Shown: positions 15,833 through 24,662, counted from the first letter of the stretch. The stretch: 64,000 bases of DNA from Rhodococcus sp. CH91 (GCF_022554085.1 NZ_JAKFYR010000001.1:558001-622000), one strand, 5' to 3'. Numbers and translations are program-made. Notes: generated by a model not told the origin, from the letters alone.

Positions 15833-18331
15833 ATGAATCTGCTCGACGATGCCCGCTGGCGTTGTGTCCGCGTCGATCCCGCCTCGGTCGATCATCCCGA
15901 CGGCCTTCCCGGTGACGAGCACTGGCTGCCGGTACGGATACCCGGCACGGCAGCCGGTGCGATCCGCGACGCGGAGGGTGCGGCCGCCGCGCGGGCGTCC
16001 TCACCCGACGGCGGCGATTGGTGGTTCGTCACCGACGTCGACGTGTCCGGTTGCGGGCCGTGGCGCCTGACCTTCGACGGACTCGCGACACTCGCGCACG
16101 TGTGGGTGAACGGTGTCCACGTGGCTTCGTCCGAGTCGATGTTCGTGCCGTCGACCGTCGTCCTCGATAGCCTGCCGCCTACGGCGCGGATCGCGATCCG
16201 GTGTGCCTCGCTGGATTCCGCGCTACGGCAACGTCGTCCGCGCGGACGGTGGCGTTCGTCGCTGATCTCCGCTCAGGGCCTGAGATGGTTCCGGACCACG
16301 GTGCTCGGGCGCGCCCCGGTCTTCGGTGCAGTGCCGGCGCCGGTGGGTCCGTGGCGACCGGTGCGGCTCGTCGACTCCGGCGAACCCGTCGTGCTCGAAC
16401 GGTCGATACGGATGAGCATGCAAGGATCGGAGGGTATCGCCACCGTCGAGGTCGTGCTGGCGGGGTTGCAGGTCTCCGAGGCCGTCCTGGAGATCGATGG
16501 GGCGACGACACGAGCGCGGCCCGAATACGAGCCCGACGGAACGGCGCGACTTCGGATGCAGGCGACGATCTCCGAGGTCCGTCGATGGTGGCCGCACACC
16601 TACGGAGTTCCGCATCTGTATGCGGCGCATCTCGTTCTGGACGGACATCGGGTGGCTCTGGGGAGTATCGGTTTCCGGACGGTGGGGAAGCTGCCCGGCG
16701 ACGGTTTCGGATTGCGGATCAACGACGTCGAGGTCTTCTCCCGAGGGCTGGTGTGGACACCGACCGATCCGATCGCGCTGAACGACAGGGCCGGCACCCG
16801 CCGGACACTCGAACGCTGTGTGACCGCCGGTGTCGACATGATCCGCATCCCCGGCACGATGGTCTACGAGGATGACGAATTCTATTCCCTCTGCGCAGAA
16901 CTGGGAATCACTGTGTGGCAGGACGTCATGCTCGCGACCACCGACCCCCCGGACGACCCGCACTTCCGCACGCTGCTCGAGGACGAACTCCGGTCGTTGG
17001 CACGACGGCTGGGGGGCAACCCCGCTGTGGTCGTGATGTGCGGGGGAAGCGAAACCGAACAGCAGCCGGCCATGCTCGGCTCGCGCGAGACATCCATCGA
17101 AGCCCTCGAGTCGTGGCTGCCCGTGATCGTCAGCCGTGAGTTGCCGGGGGTGGTGTGGGTGTCGTCCTCGCCGTCCGCCGCTCCCGGCGGTGATGCGCTT
17201 CCGATGGGTCTGGGCACGGGTGTGGCGCACTATTTCGGTGTCGGGGGCTACCGGCGCCCGCTCGGGGATGTGCGGGCCGCCGGGGTCCGGTTCGCCACCG
17301 AATGCCTGGCATTTGCGACTCCGCCCTCCGATACTGCGATCGAGGTCGCCTTCGGCAGCGTGAATGTGGCCGGTCACCATCCGCGATGGAAGGCGGCTGT
17401 GCCCCGCGACAACGGGGCGTCCTGGGATTTCGAGGACGTGCGAGATCACTATGTGCGCACGATATTCGGTGTCGATCCCTCCGAGGTGCGCTGGGCCGAC
17501 CCGGCGCGCTGTCTGGCCCTCGGGCGTGCCGCGGTCTGCGAGGCCTTCACGGAGGTGTTGCAGTACTGGCGACGTTCCGGATCGGGATGCGCGGGAGCCC
17601 TGATCCTCTCCGCGCACGACCTGCAACCGGGTGCCGGGTGGGGTGTGCTCGACGCGGACGGGAACCCGAAGGCGCCGTGGTGGGTGCTGGCCCGCATCTT
17701 CGCCCCCGTCACGGTCCTCCTCACCGAGGACGGTCTCGACGGCCTGCGCATCGACGCGATCAACGACACCGCCGACGTCCTCGACGTCACCCTGCAACTG
17801 CAGGCACACACGCCGTCGGGTGCCCTGCCGGTCGATGTCTCGCTTCCGTTGCACCTCGGTCCGCACGAGCGGGCGGTGTTCTCGTGGGCGACGGTGACGG
17901 GCGGTTTCACCGACGTCAACTTTGCGTATCGTTTCGGCCCGCGCACCTTCGAGACCGCGACCGCCCGGTTGCTGGATTCCAGAGGCGCCACGATCTCGGA
18001 GTCGGTGCACCTCGTGGGTGGTCCGGCGCGGGCCGTCGAACGCGCGATCGGGTTGAGAGCCACCGCTCGGCCGGTCGGGCGCGAGTGGCGCGTGCACGTG
18101 GAAACCGATGCGGCGGCGCAGTACGTGCAGCTCGACATCGACGGCGCCGACCTGCAGGATTCGTGGTTTCATCTGCCTCCCGGGGGCTCGCGCACCGTCG
18201 CCGTGAGGCCGTCCGATTCCATGCCGGTGCCGAGGGGTCGGGTGAGCGCGCTGAACTCGGCGACGAGTGCTCCGATCCATCTCGCCGCGGCATCCGGCAG
18301 CAGCACCGGCGCCGGCACCGACGGCGGTTAG
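15833..18331 (+). CDS. Glycoside hydrolase family 2-like protein (beta-mannosidase-like)
   Basis: An 832-residue multidomain protein. The N-terminal jelly-roll-like region contains WWFVTDVDVSG and LATLAHVWVNG (about 60-95), the sugar-binding domain pattern of family 2. An Ig-like domain follows, then a TIM barrel from about 300 with IRIPGTMVYEDDEFYSLC and ITVWQDVMLA. CGGSETEQQ near residue 404 stands where family 2 has its acid/base Asn-Glu, and FATECLAF near 487 could supply the nucleophile. The C-terminal part looks beta-rich. There is no signal peptide, which is unusual for a polysaccharide-acting enzyme. It starts 14 nt after DUF1839 in the carrier-protein operon, hinting that a sugar-containing product is made or trimmed inside the cell. 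Confidence 0.75.
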   Translation: MNLLDDARWRCVRVDPASVDHPDGLPGDEHWLPVRIPGTAAGAIRDAEGAAAARASSPDGGDWWFVTDVDVSGCGPWRLTFDGLATLAHVWVNGVHVASSESMFVPSTVVLDSLPPTARIAIRCASLDSALRQRRPRGRWRSSLISAQGLRWFRTTVLGRAPVFGAVPAPVGPWRPVRLVDSGEPVVLERSIRMSMQGSEGIATVEVVLAGLQVSEAVLEIDGATTRARPEYEPDGTARLRMQATISEVRRWWPHTYGVPHLYAAHLVLDGHRVALGSIGFRTVGKLPGDGFGLRINDVEVFSRGLVWTPTDPIALNDRAGTRRTLERCVTAGVDMIRIPGTMVYEDDEFYSLCAELGITVWQDVMLATTDPPDDPHFRTLLEDELRSLARRLGGNPAVVVMCGGSETEQQPAMLGSRETSIEALESWLPVIVSRELPGVVWVSSSPSAAPGGDALPMGLGTGVAHYFGVGGYRRPLGDVRAAGVRFATECLAFATPPSDTAIEVAFGSVNVAGHHPRWKAAVPRDNGASWDFEDVRDHYVRTIFGVDPSEVRWADPARCLALGRAAVCEAFTEVLQYWRRSGSGCAGALILSAHDLQPGAGWGVLDADGNPKAPWWVLARIFAPVTVLLTEDGLDGLRIDAINDTADVLDVTLQLQAHTPSGALPVDVSLPLHLGPHERAVFSWATVTGGFTDVNFAYRFGPRTFETATARLLDSRGATISESVHLVGGPARAVERAIGLRATARPVGREWRVHVETDAAAQYVQLDIDGADLQDSWFHLPPGGSRTVAVRPSDSMPVPRGRVSALNSATSAPIHLAAASGSSTGAGTDGG

Positions 18332-18502
18332 CCGGCGTCCGGAAACCGCGACGCCCGGCGCTTCGTCGCGCGACGCGTCGAAACGAACAGGTGCATATCG
18401 GGCATCGACGGGGTATACGTATCTCCCGAGGGGTCACTCGCCCGCACGCACCGTCTGCACGTGCCGGTGGCCGCCTCTCCCGTCTTCCGAGAGGAGATCG
18501 AC

Positions 18503-18667
18503 ATGGCGATCCGCTCCACGTCGCAGTTGAGTGCCGTGCGTACCGCTCAGTCCGTTCGCCGGCCTGCCCGCATCGAACCGGAGGGTCCGTCCTTCACCGA
18601 GGTGATCCACTCCCAGCTGTTCTCCAACTATCAGGTGCCCCGTGGTGAGGTGAAGCGCAGCGCCTGA
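18503..18667 (+). CDS. Small hypothetical protein, 54 aa
   Basis: An ATG at 18503 preceded by GAGAGGAGATCGAC opens a 54-codon frame with basic residues in the first half, then EVIHSQLFSNYQVP and a basic end. There is no signal peptide, membrane segment or known domain. A GTG at 18461 in frame would give 68 aa but has no ribosome site. The good ribosome site and actinobacterial codon usage argue that it is real. It stands alone between the GH2-like gene and an oxidoreductase. Function unknown. Confidence 0.5.
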   Translation: MAIRSTSQLSAVRTAQSVRRPARIEPEGPSFTEVIHSQLFSNYQVPRGEVKRSA

Positions 18668-18724
18668 CCTGCAACGAACGTGCGGTGATGTTTGCCGCGG
18701 GGCTGCCTGCGGCACACTGTCGGC

Positions 18725-19759
18725 ATGAGTGAGTCCACGACGAGTCAGAGCACCCGCATCGTTCTCGCGTCGCGGCCGGAGGGCGCGCCCACCGCCGACA
18801 ACTTCCGTGTCGAGACGGCGGCGCTCCCCGAGGTCGGCGACGGACAGATCCTCCTGCGCGTCGTCTATCTCTCCCTCGATCCGTACATGCGCGGCCGGAT
18901 GAGCACCGCGAAGTCCTACGCTGCACACGTCGAACTCGGGGACGTGATGGTCGGTGGAACGGTCGGCCAGGTGGTCGAGTCCCGCTGTCAGGGCCTCGAA
19001 CCGGGCGACTACGTCCTCGCGGGTGCCGGTTGGCAGTCGCACGCCGTGGTCGACGGCTCCGTGGTGCGCGCACTCGATCCGCAGGCCGCGCCACTCTCCA
19101 CCGCCCTGGGTGTTCTCGGAATGCCCGGCTTCACAGCCTATTCGGGTCTGTTGAAGATCGGGAAGCCGAAGGAAGGCGAGACCGTCGTTGTCGCCGCTGC
19201 GACCGGACCGGTGGGTTCGGCGGTCGGGCAGATCGCGAAGGTGAGGGGCGCTCGCGCGGTCGGCATCGCCGGCGGGCCGGAGAAGTGCCGTGCCCTGCTC
19301 GACGAGTTCGGCTTCGACGTGGCGCTCGACCACCGCGACCCGCAGTTCGCCGACGCCCTGGCCGAGGCGGTGCCGGATGGCATCGACGTGTACTTCGAGA
19401 ATGTCGGTGGTGCCGTGCAGGAAGCGGTGTGGCCGCTGCTCAACACCTACGCACGCATTCCGGTGTGCGGACTCGTGGCTCAGTACAACGGCGTCGATCT
19501 CGACCGCAAGGACCGGCTTCCGGGGCTGTTCGGTTCGATTCTCACGAAGAGCCTCACGATCCGGGGATTCATCCAGACCGAATTCGTGAAGGAGATGTAC
19601 GGAGACTTCCTGCGCGAGGTCTCGGCATGGGTGCGCGACGGCCGGATCAAGTACCGCGAGGACATCGTCGACGGGCTCGAGAACGCGCCGGAGGCGTTCA
19701 TCGGAATGCTCGAAGGGAAGAACTTCGGCAAGATGCTCGTGCGGGTCGCGCCGGAGTAA
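18725..19759 (+). CDS. NADP-dependent medium-chain oxidoreductase (LTB4DH/CurA family)
   Basis: A 344-residue zinc-independent medium-chain dehydrogenase/reductase. YLSLDPYMRGRM near residues 50-61 is the hallmark of the leukotriene B4 dehydrogenase/2-alkenal reductase subfamily, and AATGPVGSAVGQIAK near 157-171 is the NADP-binding Rossmann loop. The DVYFENVGG motif near 221 and the C-terminal ENAPEAFIGMLEGKNFGK are also typical. Such enzymes reduce the double bond of alpha,beta-unsaturated aldehydes or ketones. ATG 18725 is chosen because the homologous part begins just after it; no strong ribosome site is visible. It stands alone, convergent with a DoxX gene. Confidence 0.88.
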   Translation: MSESTTSQSTRIVLASRPEGAPTADNFRVETAALPEVGDGQILLRVVYLSLDPYMRGRMSTAKSYAAHVELGDVMVGGTVGQVVESRCQGLEPGDYVLAGAGWQSHAVVDGSVVRALDPQAAPLSTALGVLGMPGFTAYSGLLKIGKPKEGETVVVAAATGPVGSAVGQIAKVRGARAVGIAGGPEKCRALLDEFGFDVALDHRDPQFADALAEAVPDGIDVYFENVGGAVQEAVWPLLNTYARIPVCGLVAQYNGVDLDRKDRLPGLFGSILTKSLTIRGFIQTEFVKEMYGDFLREVSAWVRDGRIKYREDIVDGLENAPEAFIGMLEGKNFGKMLVRVAPE

Positions 19760-19793
19760 CGGACACCGGTCCGCTGCTCCGGCGCGGGACGTG

Positions 19794-20228
19794 TCAGCGC
19801 CGGGGAATGCCCGTCGACCACAGCGCCCACAGGATGAGCACCGGCTGGAAGAACAAGCGGATCAGGCGCTTACGGTCGGTATCGAGGCCGAATGCGCTGC
19901 GCTTGCCCAGATACTGCGCGATGTTGCCGGGGAAGACTGCGGCGAAGAACAGTGCGGCGAGGCGTCCGACACGCACGCGGTCGCGATTCGCGACGGCCAG
20001 TCCGGCACCGAGCATGATCTCGACACCGCCCGAGGCCATCACCACGCCGTCCTTGTCCATCGGTACCCAATCGGGGACCTGGGCCTGGAAGTCCTTGCGC
20101 GCCCAGAACAGGTGGGCGAGACCGGCGAAGATCAGCGAGGCGGCCAGCAGATAACGCGCGAAGGTGCGGGCTCGCGTCGTCGGCGGAGCAGGAGCTTCGG
20201 TGGGTGGGGTGATCTGTACCTCGTTCAT
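19794..20228 (-). CDS. DoxX-family membrane protein
   Basis: A 144-residue integral membrane protein with four hydrophobic helices: around residues 22-40 (YLLAASLIFAGLAHLFW), 62-77, 85-103 and 122-138. HLFWARKDFQAQVPDW after the first helix is the family pattern. An in-frame GTG 6 nt upstream is an alternative to ATG 20228. DoxX-like proteins are small redox-associated membrane proteins of unclear role. It lies downstream of pcaF on the same strand, 66 nt away, but has no evident link to the pathway. Confidence 0.75.
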   Translation of the reverse strand: MNEVQITPPTEAPAPPTTRARTFARYLLAASLIFAGLAHLFWARKDFQAQVPDWVPMDKDGVVMASGGVEIMLGAGLAVANRDRVRVGRLAALFFAAVFPGNIAQYLGKRSAFGLDTDRKRLIRLFFQPVLILWALWSTGIPRR

Positions 20229-20294
20229 GATCACGAGCGTACGGACAGGACGGTGCTCGCGACGGCGGATCGCGCCGCGAGCACCGGGCCGGTC

Positions 20295-21506
20295 TCAGAC
20301 GACGCGTTCGAAGACCGCGGCGAGTCCCTGTCCGCCCCCGATGCACATCGTCTCGAGGCCGTAGCGTCCCTCACGACGGTCCAGTTCGCGGAGCAGGGTG
20401 GCGAGGATGCGCCCACCGGTCGCTCCCACCGGGTGTCCGAGGGAGATACCGGATCCGTTGGGATTCAGGCGCGGATCGTCGGCCTCGATACCCCACGAGC
20501 GCGTGACCGCGAGCGTCTGTGCGGCGAACGCCTCGTTCAGTTCGATGACGTCCATGTCCGCGATCGTCAATCCGATTCGGCCGAGCGCCTTCTCGGTCGC
20601 GGGAACCGGTCCGATGCCCATGGTGCGGGGCGGGACACCGGCCACCGCCCAGCTCGCGAGCCGAGCGAGCGGGCGCAGGCCCAGGGCGGCGGCCTTCTCG
20701 GCGGTGGTGACGATCGCGATGGCAGCACCGTCGTTCTGTCCGCTCGCGTTGCCCGCGGTGACGGTGGACTCGGGGTCGATCTTGCCGCGGATGGGCCGCA
20801 GCTTTGCGAGGGTCTCCATCGAGGTGTCGGCACGGGGGTGCTCGTCGGTGTCGACCACGAGCGGATCACCCTTACGCCGCGGCACCGCGACTGGCACGAT
20901 CTCCTGCGCGAACACACCGTCCTTCTGGGCGGCGACCGCCCGGTGGTGCGACTGCACGGCGAGGGCGTCCTGGTCCTCACGGCTGATGGAGAATTCGGCG
21001 CGCAGGTTCTCGGCGGTCTCGATCATGCCGCCGGGCACGGGGAAGTCGCGGCCGCCCGCGGTGACGCGGGCACGTGCGAGCCGGTCGGACAGCGCGACCG
21101 CCTCGCCCTTGACACCCCAGCGCATTCCGGTCGCGTAGAACTCGGCCTGGCTCATCGACTCGGCGCCGCCGGCGAGGATCAGGTCGCTGCCACCGGTCTG
21201 CACCTGCATCACGGCCTGCAGTACCGCCTGCAGACCCGAACCGCAGCGGCGGTCCACCTGCAGACCCGGAACGTCCACGCCGAGACCGGCGTTGAGGGCT
21301 GCGACGCGACCGAGCGCGGGCGCCTCGCCGTTGGGGGAGGCCTGGCCGAGAAACACGTCGTCGATGTCCGCCGGTGCGATACCGGTTCGGGCGACGAGTT
21401 CGCGAATGACGGTGGCGGCGAGGTTTTCCGGGGCGACGTTCTTCAGTACACCGCCGAAACGGCCCACCGGGGTGCGCAGGGGCTCGCAGATCACTACGTC
21501 GGTCAT
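20295..21506 (-). CDS. pcaF: 3-Oxoadipyl-CoA thiolase
   Basis: A 403-residue thiolase. The acyl-accepting Cys88 lies in DRRCGSG, His358 in SLGHPVGATGG and the second catalytic Cys388 in CIGGGQG. Length and motifs match beta-ketoadipyl-CoA thiolase, which splits 3-oxoadipyl-CoA into succinyl-CoA and acetyl-CoA. The start region reads ATGATG; the second ATG (21506) is better spaced from GAGG than the first (21509). It is 24 nt downstream of pcaR and part of a pcaD-pcaR-pcaF unit facing pcaIJ. General thiolases look similar, so the specific name rests on context. Confidence 0.9.
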   Translation of the reverse strand: MTDVVICEPLRTPVGRFGGVLKNVAPENLAATVIRELVARTGIAPADIDDVFLGQASPNGEAPALGRVAALNAGLGVDVPGLQVDRRCGSGLQAVLQAVMQVQTGGSDLILAGGAESMSQAEFYATGMRWGVKGEAVALSDRLARARVTAGGRDFPVPGGMIETAENLRAEFSISREDQDALAVQSHHRAVAAQKDGVFAQEIVPVAVPRRKGDPLVVDTDEHPRADTSMETLAKLRPIRGKIDPESTVTAGNASGQNDGAAIAIVTTAEKAAALGLRPLARLASWAVAGVPPRTMGIGPVPATEKALGRIGLTIADMDVIELNEAFAAQTLAVTRSWGIEADDPRLNPNGSGISLGHPVGATGGRILATLLRELDRREGRYGLETMCIGGGQGLAAVFERVV

Positions 21507-21530
21507 CATTGTCCTCGATCGATGGTTGTA

Positions 21531-22319
21531 CTAGTGGGTCTGGGTGCGGGTGAGATCCGCGGAGATGGCGTCCGCGGTGGCGAGCAGGGCGGGGACCAGT
21601 TCCTCGTGCACCGTCTCCGGCCGGTACCGGGCGGCGTGGGTGGACAGGTTCACGGACGCCACAAAGGTTCCCGACGAATCGCGGATAGGTGCTGCGAGCG
21701 AGCGCAGACCCTCTTCGAGCTCTTCGTCGACCACGCAGTAGCCATCGCTGCGCACCGCGGCGATCTCGGCGCGCAGCGCCTCGGCGGTGGTGACGGTGTT
21801 CCCGGTGATGGGTGCGAGATCGGCCCGGGCGAGATAGGCCTCGAATTCGTCGTCGGGCAACCCCGCGAGCAGGACCCGGCCCATGGAGGTCGCGTAGGCA
21901 GGAAAACGGGTGCCGAGGGTGATGGTGACGGTCATGATGCGACGGACGGGCACACGCGCGACGTAGACGACGTCGTCACCGTCGAGCACGGACACCGATG
22001 TCGATTCCTGAACCTTCCGGGCGAGTGCTTCGAGATGCGGCCGGGCGACCTCCGGCAGGGTCAGTGCGGACAGATAGCTGTAGCCGAGTTCGAGAACTTT
22101 CGGGGTGAGCCAGAACTGGGAGCCGTCCGTACGGACGTAACCGAGTTCGACCAGGGTCAACAGGAATCGGCGTGCGGTGGCGCGGGTCAGTCCCGTCGTT
22201 CGGGCGACGTCCGAGAGGGACTGTTTCGGCGCGTGTGCACCGAATGCCGTGATGACGGACAGTCCACGAGCCAGCGACTGGACGTAATCCGGTGACGCGG
22301 TGTTGTCGGGAGTGGTCAC
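21531..22319 (-). CDS. pcaR: IclR family regulator of the beta-ketoadipate pathway
   Basis: A 262-residue IclR-type regulator: winged helix-turn-helix at about 10-75 (SLSDVARTTGLTRATARRFLLTL) and the C-terminal effector domain with ATSMGRVLLAGL and GYCVVDEELEEGLRSLAAPI. The sequence pattern is that of PcaR/PcaU regulators, which respond to 3-oxoadipate or protocatechuate. It starts at GTG 22319 overlapping the pcaD stop codon, so the two are translationally coupled. The pcaD/pcaI intergenic region has an element close to the known PcaR box. Confidence 0.9.
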   Translation of the reverse strand: MTTPDNTASPDYVQSLARGLSVITAFGAHAPKQSLSDVARTTGLTRATARRFLLTLVELGYVRTDGSQFWLTPKVLELGYSYLSALTLPEVARPHLEALARKVQESTSVSVLDGDDVVYVARVPVRRIMTVTITLGTRFPAYATSMGRVLLAGLPDDEFEAYLARADLAPITGNTVTTAEALRAEIAAVRSDGYCVVDEELEEGLRSLAAPIRDSSGTFVASVNLSTHAARYRPETVHEELVPALLATADAISADLTRTQTH

Positions 22320-23113
22320 GATCCGCTGCCTTCCTCGGTGTGGGCCGGTGCCTGCGCGATGTGTTCGCGGATGAGGGCAGTGATCCGTGCGGCCTGTTCC
22401 ACGCTGGCCAGATGAGCGCCGGGGGAGACGACCTGGAAGGCCGAATCGGTGATGCCGTCGGCCAGTTCCCGCATCGCCGACGGCGGAGTGGCGGGGTCCT
22501 GTTCGCCTGCGACGACGAGTGTGGGTGCGACGATCCGTCCCAGGTCGGGCCGGCCGTCCCAGGTCGCGAGTGCCTCGCAGCACGCGGCGTAACCCTCGTC
22601 GGTCGTGCTCTTCACCATCTCGACGTGACGGGCGACGAGCTCCGGGGCGTCCTCGGCCAGTCGGGGGGAGAACCAGCGGGAGACGATCGAGTCGGCGATC
22701 GAGGCGAGGCCGTCGTCGCGGACGGAGGTGGCGCGGTTGTACCAGGCCTGTGCGGGCCGGAAGGCCGCCGACGTGCACAGCAGCGTCAGTGTGCTGATGC
22801 GTTCCGGGTGATGGGCGGCGAGCCACTGGCCCACGGCGCCGCCGAGCGACAGGCCGACGAAGTGCACCTCGGCGAGCCCGAGTGTGTCGAGGAGGGCAAC
22901 GACGTCTCCGGCGAGTTCGGCGACGGTGTAGGGGCCGGCCGGAGCCGGTGACCCGCCGTGGCCGCGGTGATCGACTGCGAGGACGTGCAGGTCCGGAGAC
23001 AGGGCACGGATCTGCGGCGTCCACATCGACCGATCCGAGCCGAGCGACCCGAGGAACAGGACGGTCGGTGCTGCCGGGTCTCCGTGCTGTTCGTAACCGA
23101 GTGCGACGGTCAT
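22316..23113 (-). CDS. pcaD: 3-Oxoadipate enol-lactonase
   Basis: A 265-residue alpha/beta hydrolase with FLGSLGSDRSMW (oxyanion region), nucleophile Ser89 in GLSLGG, and a GEQDPATPP acid region near 220 before the PGAHLASVE histidine. FLGSLGSDRSMW is very characteristic of the enol-lactonase. Here the protein is the lactonase alone; in several rhodococci it is fused to the decarboxylase PcaC as PcaL, and no such extension is present. It links muconolactone isomerase (catC, 1534) to the CoA-transferase and thiolase of this cluster. First gene of the pcaDRF unit. Confidence 0.9.
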   Translation of the reverse strand: MTVALGYEQHGDPAAPTVLFLGSLGSDRSMWTPQIRALSPDLHVLAVDHRGHGGSPAPAGPYTVAELAGDVVALLDTLGLAEVHFVGLSLGGAVGQWLAAHHPERISTLTLLCTSAAFRPAQAWYNRATSVRDDGLASIADSIVSRWFSPRLAEDAPELVARHVEMVKSTTDEGYAACCEALATWDGRPDLGRIVAPTLVVAGEQDPATPPSAMRELADGITDSAFQVVSPGAHLASVEQAARITALIREHIAQAPAHTEEGSGS

Positions 23114-23161
23114 CGTGTGGCTCCTGTACGTCGGGGTCTGTGTGGCTCCAGCGTCTGCGCC

Positions 23162-23197
23162 GTGTTCGCATCGCGGACACTAGTTCATAATACGCAC
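23162..23197. promoter_or_regulatory. Candidate PcaR operator region between pcaD and pcaI
   Basis: GTTCATAATACGCAC at 23183-23197 closely resembles the reported PcaR box of pseudomonads (GTTCGATAATCGCAC), and immediately upstream GTGTTCGC (23162-23169) and GCGGACAC (23173-23180) form an 8-bp imperfect inverted repeat with one mismatch. The interval is only 104 bp between the divergent pcaD and pcaI genes, so one regulator could control both directions. Confidence 0.5.
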
Positions 23198-23217
23198 ATG
23201 AGGGTATCGTGGCGAGC

Positions 23218-23964
23218 ATGGACAAAGTCGTCGCCTCCGCCGCCGAGGCAGTAGCCGACATCCCCGACGGCGCCACGATCGCCGTCGGAGGGTTCGGGCT
23301 CGTCGGCATCCCCGAGATCCTCATCGACGCCTTGCTCGAACAGGGCGCCACCGACCTCGAGACCGTGAGCAACAACTGCGGAACCGATGGATTCGGGCTC
23401 GGGCTGCTCCTCGAACAGGGGCGCATCCGCCGGACCATCTCGTCGTACGTCGGTTCCAACAAGGAATTCGCACGGCAGTACCTCGCAGGTGAACTCGAAG
23501 TCGAACTGACCCCGCAGGGCACGCTCGCCGAGCGTCTTCGCGCAGGTGGAGCAGGCATCCCCGCGTTCTTCACGCCCGCCGGTGTGGGCACGGCAGTCGA
23601 GGAAGGCGGACTCCCGCTGCGCTACGACGGCAAGGGCGGCATCGCGCTCGCGTCGAAACCCAAGGAGACCCGCGAATTCGACGGGAAGACCTACGTGCTC
23701 GAACGCGGCATCGCCGCCGACTACGCGCTCGTGCACGCCTGGAAGGGCGACCGCCACGGCAACCTCGTCTACCGGGCCAGCGCCCGCAACTTCAACCCGC
23801 CGGCCGCCGCCTCGGGGCGCATCACGATCGCGCAGGTCGAGCACCTCGTCGAGCCCGGCGAACTCGACCCGAACGAAATCCACACGCCCGGCATCCACGT
23901 GCAACGTGTCGTACACGTCGGCCCCGTCGAGGTCGGCATCGAGAACCGGACGGTGCGCTCATGA
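23218..23964 (+). CDS. pcaI: 3-Oxoadipate CoA-transferase, alpha subunit
   Basis: A 248-residue family I CoA-transferase subunit A beginning [28 protein letters not shown] near 30-39 is the conserved glycine-rich CoA-transferase motif and [11 protein letters not shown] follows. It pairs with PcaJ to transfer CoA from succinyl-CoA to 3-oxoadipate. An in-frame GTG at 23209 with GAGGG upstream is an alternative start adding three residues. It overlaps pcaJ by 4 nt. The general family also includes acetoacetate transferases; the neighbours pcaF, pcaR and pcaD make the assignment secure. Confidence 0.92.
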   Translation: MDKVVASAAEAVADIPDGATIAVGGFGLVGIPEILIDALLEQGATDLETVSNNCGTDGFGLGLLLEQGRIRRTISSYVGSNKEFARQYLAGELEVELTPQGTLAERLRAGGAGIPAFFTPAGVGTAVEEGGLPLRYDGKGGIALASKPKETREFDGKTYVLERGIAADYALVHAWKGDRHGNLVYRASARNFNPPAAASGRITIAQVEHLVEPGELDPNEIHTPGIHVQRVVHVGPVEVGIENRTVRS

Positions 23965-24608
23965 CCCAGGTGGCGAAAAAGGGACTGACCCGCGAGGAGA
24001 TGGCAGCACGCGTCGCGCGGGAACTCGAGGACGGGCAGTACGTCAACCTCGGCATCGGCATGCCCACCCTCGTGCCGAACTATCTCGAGCCCGGCGTCGA
24101 GGTCATCCTCCACTCGGAGAACGGCGTGCTCGGTGTCGGACCGTATCCGACCGAGGACGAACTCGACCCCGAGCTCATCAACGCCGGCAAGGAGACGATC
24201 ACCGCCATTCCCGGCGCATCCTTCTTCGACTCGGCGGAGTCGTTCGGCATGATCCGCGGCGGCCGGATCGACGTCGCCGTGCTCGGCGCGATGCAGGTCT
24301 CCGCCGACGGCGACATCGCCAACTGGATGGTGCCCGGTGCCATGGTCAAGGGCATGGGCGGCGCGATGGACCTCGTCCACGGCGCCGAGCGCGTCATCGT
24401 GATGATGGACCACGTCACCAAGAGGGGTGAGCCGAAGATCCTCGAGCAGTGCGTCCTGCCGCTGACCGGTAAGCGGTGTGTGCACCGCATCATCACCGAC
24501 CTCGCGGTCATCGACGTCACCGATGAGGGGCTGAAGCTCGTCGAGACGGCCCCCGGTGTGAGCACCGAGGAGGTCGTCGCCGCGACGGCAGCGAAACTCA
24601 TCGTCTGA
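23961..24608 (+). CDS. pcaJ: 3-Oxoadipate CoA-transferase, beta subunit
   Basis: A 215-residue family I CoA-transferase subunit B. The catalytic Glu53 lies in the [10 protein letters not shown] motif and NLGIGMPTL precedes it. Together with PcaI it forms the heteromeric succinyl-CoA:3-oxoadipate transferase. It starts at ATG 23961 inside the end of pcaI (ATGA overlap), which enforces balanced synthesis of the subunits. A strong hairpin terminator begins 12 nt after its stop codon. Confidence 0.93.
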   Translation: MTQVAKKGLTREEMAARVARELEDGQYVNLGIGMPTLVPNYLEPGVEVILHSENGVLGVGPYPTEDELDPELINAGKETITAIPGASFFDSAESFGMIRGGRIDVAVLGAMQVSADGDIANWMVPGAMVKGMGGAMDLVHGAERVIVMMDHVTKRGEPKILEQCVLPLTGKRCVHRIITDLAVIDVTDEGLKLVETAPGVSTEEVVAATAAKLIV

Positions 24609-24620
24609 ACGCCATCGGAG

Positions 24621-24662
24621 CGGGGTTGTGCTCGAGGTCTTCCGGCCTCTCGCACAACCCCG
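24621..24662. terminator. Terminator between pcaJ and the convergent AI-2E-type gene
   Basis: CGGGGTTGTGC (24621-24631) pairs perfectly with 24652-24662, and GAGG/CCTC (24634-24637 with 24646-24649) extends the stem inside the loop. It lies between two convergent genes and can serve both directions. No T-run is present. Confidence 0.75.

Noticed and set aside
21738-21760. A GTAGCCAT half-site inside pcaR as a sixth regulon operator
   Set aside because: Only one arm matches, it lies within coding sequence, and no TTGACG/TACAGT promoter accompanies it.
19791-22295. Very long plus-strand open frame (834 codons) across DoxX, pcaF and pcaR
   Set aside because: Antisense to three recognised genes with intact catalytic motifs; no domain and no ribosome site of its own.
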